Shown here piece after piece: positions 5,420 through 5,895 of a DNA stretch of 5,895 bases. The translations under genes and the position numbers were made by a program. Location of the stretch: the NCBI GenBank assembly GCA_030631385.1, contig DAOVLG010000128.1, positions 1 through 5,895 of the forward strand. The letters run 5' to 3'. A model generated the notes under the pieces. The model saw only the letters and a list, made by a program, of their open reading frames with translations. It was not told the origin of the DNA and made no database searches. The stretch comes from Candidatus Coatesiibacteriota bacterium (lineage in GTDB: Bacteria; RBG-13-66-14). Each line of letters begins with the position of its first letter. Positions within the stretch are counted from its first letter, which is position 1.

Positions 5420-5524
5420 GGCAGCCCTCACCCGGCCCGTGAGCGAATGCTCCTCCCACGGGGAGAGGGAGAATAAGGCAGCCCTCACCCTCGGTCCCGT
5501 GAGCGACTGCTCATCCCACGTGGA
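5420..5524. repeat. Tandem direct repeat of a roughly 41-44 nt unit
   Basis: Two units both begin GGCAGCCCTCACCC and continue with CCCGTGAGCGA, TGCTC and TCCCACG. Unit 1 spans 5420-5460 and unit 2 spans 5477-5520, offset by 57 nt. They differ by a few substitutions and a 3-nt length change. Each is followed by a G-rich stretch (GGGGAGAGGGA or TGGAAAA). This is a local duplication within the repeat cluster. No coding potential is recognisable. Confidence 0.7.
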
Positions 5525-5532
5525 AAATGTAG

Positions 5533-5569
5533 GGCGGCCCCGTAGGATGACTATCCTCTGCGGGCCGCC
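5533..5569. repeat. Two-level palindrome
   Basis: An outer perfect 8-bp pair, GGCGGCCC (5533-5540) with GGGCCGCC (5562-5569), encloses an inner 5-bp pair, AGGAT (5544-5548) with ATCCT (5553-5557), around GACT. The preceding TGTAGG links it to the CGTAGGGGCC start of the 3621-3677 element. It is probably a stem-loop-forming intergenic repeat. Confidence 0.6.
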
Positions 5570-5576
5570 GAGTTGA

Positions 5577-5615
5577 CCCTCACCCCAACCCTCTCCCTAA
5601 GAGGGAGAGGGAGGG
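5577..5615. repeat. Intergenic CCCTC/GAGGG repeat, copy 3, with perfect hairpin
   Basis: CCCTCTCCCT (5589-5598) and AGGGAGAGGG (5602-5611) form a perfect 10-bp stem with an AAG loop, preceded by CCCTCACCCCAA. It sits 3 nt beyond the end of the marC-type gene (stop at 5618-5620), so it may protect or end that transcript. On the - strand no T-run follows it, so an intrinsic terminator is not supported. It is the best conserved of the three copies. Confidence 0.6.
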
Positions 5616-5617
5616 TT

Positions 5618-5895
5618 TTACTGCGCCATGCGCACCAGCTCCACCACGGAGTCGTAGACCATCTGCAGGCCGATGGTCATGGTGATCAGCCCCGAGAGAC
5701 GGATGCTGATGTTGACCACGTTGCGGCTTATTATCCGCTGCGCCAGGAGCGTCAGGCGCATCAGCCCCACGTTGAGTGCGATGGCGGCGGCGACCACCCC
5801 CAGGGCGAAGAGTTCGCCACCCTTGGCGGCGATGGTGATGGACTGGGCGAAGGCCGCCGGTCCCACGATCAAGGGCACGGCGAAGGGGACCACCC
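5618..5895 (-). CDS. MarC-family integral membrane protein, C-terminal part
   Basis: The frame is open at the right window edge and ends at TAA (5620-5618), leaving about 92 codons. MarC (UPF0056) proteins are inner-membrane proteins of about 200 residues with six predicted helices. Their transport substrate is not established, and the old link to multiple antibiotic resistance has not held up. The visible part starts with VPFAVPLIVGPAAFAQSI, which matches the family's P-x-A-x-P-x-x-x-GP motif before the fourth helix. A hydrophobic segment (LFALGVVAAAIALNVGLMRL) follows, then a final helix region with RLSGLITMTIGLQMVYDSV, similar to the family's RxxGLxxxxIxxQMxxDG ending. The GTG at 5893-5891 is an internal codon, not the start, because the conserved motif implies about 110 further residues upstream. 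The gene faces the same way as the propeller gene, but 354 nt of repeats between them argue against one operon. Confidence 0.75.
   Translation of the reverse strand, partial: VVPFAVPLIVGPAAFAQSITIAAKGGELFALGVVAAAIALNVGLMRLTLLAQRIISRNVVNISIRLSGLITMTIGLQMVYDSVVELVRMAQ

Larger units (their letters stand above)
5264..5617. other. Non-coding region packed with intergenic repeats
   Basis: These 354 nt separate two - strand genes. The first 60 nt carry the ribosome binding site and candidate promoter of the propeller gene. From about 5350 to 5615 nearly every base belongs to one of five repeat blocks: the palindrome at 5353-5372, the C-rich repeat at 5376-5416, the direct repeat at 5420-5524, the palindrome at 5533-5569 and the hairpin repeat at 5577-5615. 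No gene is supported here. Repeats of this kind are non-coding and usually present many times in a genome. Confidence 0.65.

Noticed and set aside
4843..5442. A + strand frame of 199 codons opposite the propeller gene's 5' end; also 4337-4612 and 4426-4698
   Set aside because: They lie opposite a - strand gene with seven coherent repeats, a signal peptide and a ribosome binding site, and show no protein features of their own.
5420..5524. CRISPR array
   Set aside because: There are only two imperfect units with no regular spacers, and their repeats diverge by several substitutions; no cas gene is present.

Overview
The window is a GC-rich bacterial chromosomal segment (about 60-68% GC in most coding stretches, with one AT-rich island inside a gene). 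Two broadly conserved genes lie at its edges: the 3' end of murA at the left and the 3' end of a MarC-family membrane protein at the right. Between them is an accessory region. One gene there ends in a C-terminal module resembling type IX secretion (Por) sorting domains, and the intergenic spaces are full of small palindromic repeats. Together these suggest a Gram-negative bacterium of the Bacteroidota/FCB type or one of the uncultured phyla that also carry such tails. I cannot name the phylum from sequence alone.

Layout. 1-192 (+): murA C-terminus. 193-544: non-coding, with a short hairpin after murA, a 20-bp bulged inverted repeat (286-365) whose left arm contains a sigma-54-like -24/-12 motif, and a further hairpin. 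545-1709 (+): an MBOAT O-acyltransferase gene that is damaged twice. A frameshift in a T-run lies 28-33 nt after the start, and an apparent in-frame deletion removes the segment just before the conserved C-terminus. 1711-2574 and 2571-3563 (+): two tandem paralogous membrane-anchored SGNH-like proteins, the first about 45 residues shorter than the second. The spacing (1 nt, then an ATGA overlap) makes the three genes one translationally coupled operon. 3564-3679: convergent intergenic space with two repeat elements and terminator-like hairpins. 3680-5263 (-): a secreted protein with seven propeller-like repeats, an Ig/FnIII-like domain and a C-terminal sorting-like domain. 5264-5617: promoter region of that gene plus a dense cluster of intergenic repeats. 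5618-5895 (-): C-terminal part of a MarC-family protein.

How the genes fit together. An MBOAT protein that moves acyl groups across the inner membrane, next to SGNH proteins that transfer or remove them, is the standard architecture of polysaccharide O-acetylation (alginate AlgI/AlgJ/AlgX, peptidoglycan PatA/PatB). The operon is therefore best read as an O-acetylation module for an unidentified envelope or extracellular glycan. It appears impaired here, because the MBOAT gene cannot make a full-length protein as written. The propeller protein is a separate, oppositely oriented unit. Its AT-rich propeller segment, between GC-rich signal-peptide and tail-coding DNA, suggests a domain acquired from elsewhere. 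I did not find a clearly new multi-gene defence or mobile system. The most notable observations are the MBOAT/SGNH lesions, the composition boundary in the propeller gene, the inverted repeat with an embedded sigma-54-like site, and the repeat families.
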